Shown: one piece after another, positions 5,670-8,618 of the stretch
Position numbering within the stretch: the stretch's first letter is position 1
Layout: each line of letters starts with the position of its first letter
Source: an uncultured Bacilli bacterium
GTDB lineage: Bacteria; Bacillota_I; Bacilli_A; RF39; UBA660
Direction of reading: 5' to 3'
NCBI GenBank assembly: GCA_948543905.1
Contig: CAOVIS010000042.1
Location: 1 to 8,618 of the forward strand
DNA length: 8,618 bases
Notes under the pieces: model-generated
The model's input: the letters and a program-made list of their open reading frames with translations, nothing else
Told to the model about the DNA's origin: nothing
Database searches by the model: none
Translations under genes and position numbers: made by a program

Positions 5670-6518
5670 TTATTTTATATGACTTACATCAATAGTACTT
5701 TCAAATACAAAGTTACTTGGACCTTTCATATATAATTCATTAGAATATTCAATTTCCAGAGGTCCCCCTATTTGCATAACAGTGCATTTATTGGATGTAA
5801 GGCCTAATTTATAGGCTATAACAACTGCGGTAGAACAACCTGTACCACAGCCGATAGTCTCGCCTGTACCACGCTCCCATTCCCGGATTTTTATAGTATT
5901 TTTATCAATAATCTCAGCAAATGTAACATTAGTCTTTTTAGGAAAAACATCTGTATTAAATTCAATAGCCTTGCCATATTTTTCAACATCAAAAGTATAA
6001 ACGTCATCAACAAAAACTACGGTATGAGGATTACCCCAAGATAAGCTGCTCATTTTGAAGGTTTTATCTAAAATTTTTACTTCTTCCTCTATAAATTCCG
6101 ATTTATCAGTGTTAACAGGAATTAATTTTGAATCGAAGATAGGACGACCAATATTAGCTTTAATATTTGATACTACACCATCTGTAATAGTTAACTCTAG
6201 ATTTTTAATACCACCTAAAGTTTCAACAGTGATATTTTCCTTCGTAGTTAATTTATGGTCATAAACAAATTTTCCTACACTTCTTATAGCATTTCCACAC
6301 ATTTCAGCTTCGGTACCATCAGGATTAAAAATACGCATCCGAAAATCTGCAACCTTACTAGGACAAATTAGAACCATTCCATCACTACCTATGCCAAAAT
6401 GACGATTAGAAACAAATTTAGCAAGTTCATTTAAATTTTCTGGTAATTCTTGATTAATAGTTTCAATATAAACATAATCATTACCATAAGCTTGCATTTT
6501 GGTAAATCTTATTTTCAT
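5670..6518 (-). CDS. dapF: Diaminopimelate epimerase
   Basis: DapF converts LL-diaminopimelate to the meso form, the last-but-one step of lysine synthesis and the source of the meso-DAP placed in peptidoglycan by MurE. The protein has 282 residues, standard length. The two catalytic cysteines are both present: C74 in E-M-C-G-N-A-I-R and C224 in I-G-C-G-T-G. Substrate-contact motifs include Y-G-N-D-Y (11-15), F-N-P-D-G-T-E-A-E (64-72), W-G-N-P-H (161-165) and W-E-R-G-T-G-E-T (214-221). The enzyme needs no cofactor and works in the cytoplasm. A GAGGG ribosome site lies five bases before the ATG and includes the last base of the preceding gene's TAG stop, so the genes are tightly coupled. Its intact state contrasts with the broken murE just downstream. 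Confidence 0.96.
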   Translation of the reverse strand: MKIRFTKMQAYGNDYVYIETINQELPENLNELAKFVSNRHFGIGSDGMVLICPSKVADFRMRIFNPDGTEAEMCGNAIRSVGKFVYDHKLTTKENITVETLGGIKNLELTITDGVVSNIKANIGRPIFDSKLIPVNTDKSEFIEEEVKILDKTFKMSSLSWGNPHTVVFVDDVYTFDVEKYGKAIEFNTDVFPKKTNVTFAEIIDKNTIKIREWERGTGETIGCGTGCSTAVVIAYKLGLTSNKCTVMQIGGPLEIEYSNELYMKGPSNFVFESTIDVSHIK

Positions 6519-6527
6519 GTAATCCCT

Positions 6528-7700
6528 CTATTCTAAGGCTTGTTTTAAATCATTTATGATATCTTCGGCATCTTCAATTCCTACAGAAAGACGTAAAAGC
6601 GTATCAGTAATACCAAGTTTATTCCTAGTACTTTCATCTACTTCAGTATGAGTTCTACTTATTGGATGAGTAAGCAATGATTCTACGCCTCCTAAACTTT
6701 CAGCAAAAGTTATTAATTTTATTTTATTTAAAATTTGATTAACAGTATCCATGTTATTAGCTCTAAATGAGATCATACCGCCAAAACCTGTTGATTGTTT
6801 TAAAGTTGTTTTATAATCAGGATGGTCTTCAAAGCCGACAAAATATACTTCTTCAATTTTAGGATGATTTCTTAAGAATTCGGCAACTTTAAGAGCATTT
6901 TCTTCATGTTTTTTCATACGTAGAGCTAGAGTTTTAATTCCTCTTAAAAGAATCCAAGAATCCATAGGTCCTAATCCTGCGCCATTAATATACATCCCTA
7001 TTTCCAATTTAGCTCCAATTTCCTCATCTTTCACAACAACAAGTCCTGCTAAAACATCATTATGACCTCCCAAATATTTGGTACCACTATGTAGAACAAT
7101 ATCCGCTCCTAATGTTAATGGTCTTTGGAAATATGGGGTTAAGAAAGTATTATCAACAACAACTAATATGTCTTTTTCTTTAGCTATTTTGCAAATTGCT
7201 TCAATATCTGCAACACGCATCATAGGGTTAGTTGGAGTTTCAATAAATATCATTTTGGTATTATCTTTAATAGTTTTCTTAAGTAATTCTAGATCACGTA
7301 AATCAATATGGTTACTTTCAATACCAACAGGGTTTAATACTTCATCTACACAACGAACAGTACCACCATAAATATCATCTGATAAAATAACATGATCATG
7401 AGGTTTTAAAAGCGAAAATACGAGAGAAACTGCGGCCATACCAGAGTTTAAACCTCGCTCTCCTCCTTCTAAAATACACATCGTACGTTCTAATTCCTCA
7501 CGAGTTGGGTTAATACAACGAGCATAATTGTAATTAGCACGATCTTCAATTGATGGATGTTTAAAAGTTGCCGTTTGATAAATTGGGTAACTTAATGAAC
7601 CTGTATAAGGATCAACTCCATTAGCTCCATGAACGACAATAGAATCAAGTTTTAAATTCTTTTTTCTGTCATTATTTTTGTAATCATTAAAATTTTTCAT
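6528..7700 (-). CDS. Cys/Met-metabolism PLP enzyme (cystathionine gamma-synthase/lyase family)
   Basis: This is a cytoplasmic fold-type I pyridoxal-phosphate enzyme of the trans-sulfuration family. Of 390 residues, K208 in H-S-G-T-K-Y-L-G-G-H is the Schiff-base lysine. D183 in V-V-D-N-T-F binds the cofactor nitrogen, Y111 in D-I-Y-G-G-T stacks on the ring, N-S-G-M-A-A (85-90) and Y59/R61 in Y-A-R-C-I-N-P-T hold the phosphate. E-S-L-G-G-V-E-S (334-341) and R370 in L-L-R-L-S-V-G-I-E-D bind substrate. The first 17 residues are an unusual Asn/Lys-rich extension, but AAGGAGG four bases before ATG 7700 supports this start. The sequence alone does not tell cystathionine gamma-synthase, beta-lyase, gamma-lyase or methionine gamma-lyase apart. 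As first gene of an operon with dapF and murE, its link to them is a shared origin of the amino acids in the aspartate pathway, at most. Confidence 0.92.
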   Translation of the reverse strand: MKNFNDYKNNDRKKNLKLDSIVVHGANGVDPYTGSLSYPIYQTATFKHPSIEDRANYNYARCINPTREELERTMCILEGGERGLNSGMAAVSLVFSLLKPHDHVILSDDIYGGTVRCVDEVLNPVGIESNHIDLRDLELLKKTIKDNTKMIFIETPTNPMMRVADIEAICKIAKEKDILVVVDNTFLTPYFQRPLTLGADIVLHSGTKYLGGHNDVLAGLVVVKDEEIGAKLEIGMYINGAGLGPMDSWILLRGIKTLALRMKKHEENALKVAEFLRNHPKIEEVYFVGFEDHPDYKTTLKQSTGFGGMISFRANNMDTVNQILNKIKLITFAESLGGVESLLTHPISRTHTEVDESTRNKLGITDTLLRLSVGIEDAEDIINDLKQALE

Positions 7701-7892
7701 TTTTCCTCCTTGGAAACATAGTTATTTCCTTACTTTAAGTATATCTAGGACTTTTTGATATGTCAAGGAAACACACATTTACTTTACATTTTATTATATG
7801 AAAATACTTAGAATTATGTAAATAATTATTATTTTAATAAAACATTTTCATGAAGTACTGCATCACATTTTAACTAAGATAAAGAAAAAGTC
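7701..7892. other. Intergenic region without a recognised gene
   Basis: These 192 bases hold the operon promoter and ribosome site at the left. A weak inverted repeat lies at the right: CTAAGA (7874-7879) and TCTTAG (7891-7896) around 11 nt, overlapping the stop of the DUF2691-like gene. That hairpin has no following T-run and is a poor terminator. CTTAGAATT is directly repeated at 7807-7815 and 7892-7900. Nothing else was recognised. Confidence 0.5.
7738..7766 (-). promoter_or_regulatory. Sigma-A promoter of the PLP enzyme-dapF-murE operon
   Basis: Minus-strand TTGACA (7766-7761), a 17-bp spacer and TATACT (7743-7738) give a near-consensus promoter. Transcription would start near 7731, about 30 nt before the ATG. 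That leader is too short for a T-box or S-box riboswitch, so any control should be at the DNA level. Inverted GGAAA/TTTCC elements flank it. Confidence 0.8.
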
Positions 7893-8336
7893 TTAGAATT
7901 TTGATCTAAAACTATAGTAAACACTCATTCTTGTTCTGCCATCAGATTCAATAGTTTTTATATTATATTTATATTTTTTATTTTTTAAATTTAACATAAT
8001 TTGTTCTTTTAGTTTTTCATCTTTAAAATATATTTCCAGTTCTTTGCCATCAATTATTAAAAGAATAAGTTTACAACTGCTTTCTAAAAAAGTATTATAA
8101 CTATTTATTATAGGGAATTTTTTAATTCTTTGGAAATAAACTTGAACATTAAGAAAATTAATATAACTTTTACTATATACTAATTTTTTAAAATCAATAT
8201 TTTCTAATAAATTAACATTATTGAAAACTTCATCTTCAGTAATTTTAAAATTATAATTATTTAAATTAATATTATTAAATATATTGGCTAAATCAATTGA
8301 ACGAATAGAATTTAGTTCTAATTCAATTCCTATCAC
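7893..8336 (-). CDS. DUF2691-like small protein, candidate immunity protein
   Basis: This 147-residue soluble protein has no signal peptide or membrane segment. The second half resembles the DUF2691 family: an aromatic Y-F-Q-R and K-K-F-P around 67-75, S-Y-N-T-F-L-E-S-S-C (79-88), the hydrophobic strand K-L-I-L-L-I-I-D (89-96), E-I-Y-F-K-D (101-106), and D-G-R-T-R near 132-136. The start is GTG 8336, with AAAAGGA about eight bases upstream. It begins 15 bp after the open tail that follows the RHS fragment and on the same strand. This is the usual place for an immunity gene behind a polymorphic toxin. The family match is from memory of its pattern; the immunity role is inferred only from position. 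Unlike the RHS gene it is intact. Confidence 0.7.
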   Translation of the reverse strand: MIGIELELNSIRSIDLANIFNNINLNNYNFKITEDEVFNNVNLLENIDFKKLVYSKSYINFLNVQVYFQRIKKFPIINSYNTFLESSCKLILLIIDGKELEIYFKDEKLKEQIMLNLKNKKYKYNIKTIESDGRTRMSVYYSFRSKF

Positions 8337-8351
8337 AAATTTTCCTTTTTT

Positions 8352-8498
8352 CTATGGAGTGGCTCTGACAATTATTAAATTTCCACCACCAGTTATAGGC
8401 GCTGATATTAAAGCTACTGATCGTTTAATTGCTAAGTATTCTCCATATATAGAACCAACAGTAATAACTATTTTAGTAACTTCTATACCTAAAGGGAT
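8352..8498 (-). pseudogene. Open tail after the RHS stop, possible remnant of a toxin C-terminus
   Basis: A 48-codon frame runs from just after a TAA (8501-8499) to a TAG (8354-8352), in a different frame from the RHS fragment and overlapping its end by 26 bp. Nothing in it starts properly: there is no ATG or ribosome site. Its composition is protein-like (I-V-I-T-V-G-S-I-Y-G-E-Y, then A-P-I-T-G-G-G-N-L-I-I) and it ends 15 bp before the DUF2691-like gene. It could be the last part of the toxin domain, left after a deletion removed everything between it and the RHS core. I do not recognise a toxin family. Confidence 0.4.
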
Positions 8499-8618
8499 TT
8501 AGATATGCTATATGAGATAAGTCTGTTATTTCATTGTTATTATTATCTTTAATACTTAAGATATATCCCCAGGCATCATATTCATATCTACATAATAATT
8601 CATGATTATTACTTGTTA
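8473..8618 (-). pseudogene. 3' end of an RHS/YD-repeat gene, truncated inside the conserved core
   Basis: Reading leftwards from the window edge, 47 codons encode the RHS-associated core: Y-E-Y-D-A-W-G, then I-L-S-I-K-D, N-E-I-T-D and N-P-F-R-Y-R-S-Y, ending at a TAA (8475-8473). In intact RHS/WapA-type proteins R-Y-R-S-Y is followed by a tyrosine-rich stretch (typically Y-Y-D, then G-L-Y-Y-L-N-S-R-Y-Y), the end of the core and then a variable toxin domain. All of that is missing here. Such proteins are large secreted or wall-linked toxins used against neighbouring cells. The gene body lies outside the window, so it cannot be said whether the upstream part is complete. The RHS call is firm; the loss of function is inferred from the early stop. 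Confidence 0.85.

Noticed and set aside
7701..7737. Riboswitch or T-box in front of the sulfur amino-acid gene
   Set aside because: The predicted leader is only about 30 nt, too short for these elements, and no conserved core was seen.
7799..7822. Tiny plus-strand ORF starting ATGAAAATAC
   Set aside because: It has seven codons before TAA and no ribosome site, so it is indistinguishable from chance.
7874..7896. Terminator after the DUF2691-like gene
   Set aside because: The stem is only six pairs with an 11-nt loop and no T-run follows it on the minus strand, so it is noted only within the intergenic entry.
8284..8502. Plus-strand 72-codon open frame over the RHS junction
   Set aside because: It is the antisense of the toxin tail and of the start of the DUF2691-like gene, with no ribosome site. 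The minus-strand reading explains the region better.

Overview
The window is strongly AT-rich, with purine-rich Shine-Dalgarno sites (AGGAGG or AGGTGG types), consensus sigma-A promoters, TGA used as a stop, and a MurE/DapF pair of the meso-diaminopimelate type. This fits a low-GC Gram-positive bacterium (Bacillota, probably a Bacilli/Erysipelotrichia-like or clostridial gut lineage). The species cannot be fixed from the sequence.

Layout from left to right. (1) At 1-24 a minus-strand gene has only its first eight codons in view. Behind it lies a perfect consensus promoter and a 10-bp palindrome. It diverges from a plus-strand regulator with two XRE-type helix-turn-helix domains (196-648). (2) A short PilB/ComGA-type secretion ATPase (687-1889, plus) has its own extended -10 promoter, placed in the 3' end of the regulator gene. 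It has no pilus partner gene in view. (3) Converging on it is a minus-strand operon read from right to left: a PF06541-type membrane protein (4179-3448), a PduL phosphotransacylase (3458-2877, overlapping the previous gene by 11 bp) and a DusB tRNA-dihydrouridine synthase (2861-1878, overlapping the ATPase gene by 12 bp). (4) A second minus-strand operon starts at a strong promoter near 7740: a trans-sulfuration PLP enzyme (7700-6528), dapF (6518-5670) and murE (5658-4229). Stops and ribosome sites interlock, and a hairpin terminator lies on the murE stop. DapF makes meso-DAP and the DNPR motif says this MurE attaches it, so the pair is functionally coherent. However, murE is broken by a frameshift that also removes about 12 residues after the P-loop. 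(5) At the right edge, minus strand, is the end of an RHS/YD-repeat gene (8618-8473). It stops abruptly inside the conserved core. It is followed by a 48-codon open tail in another frame and, 15 bp further, by an intact DUF2691-like small gene (8336-7893). This looks like a decayed polymorphic-toxin locus with a surviving candidate immunity gene.

The two observations most worth checking are the murE lesion, which sits on a UUUAAAG slippery heptamer and inside a 13-bp imperfect inverted repeat, and the collapsed RHS toxin with its neighbouring DUF2691-like gene. Everything else is ordinary housekeeping and accessory content. No RNA genes, CRISPR arrays, insertion sequences or riboswitches were recognised.
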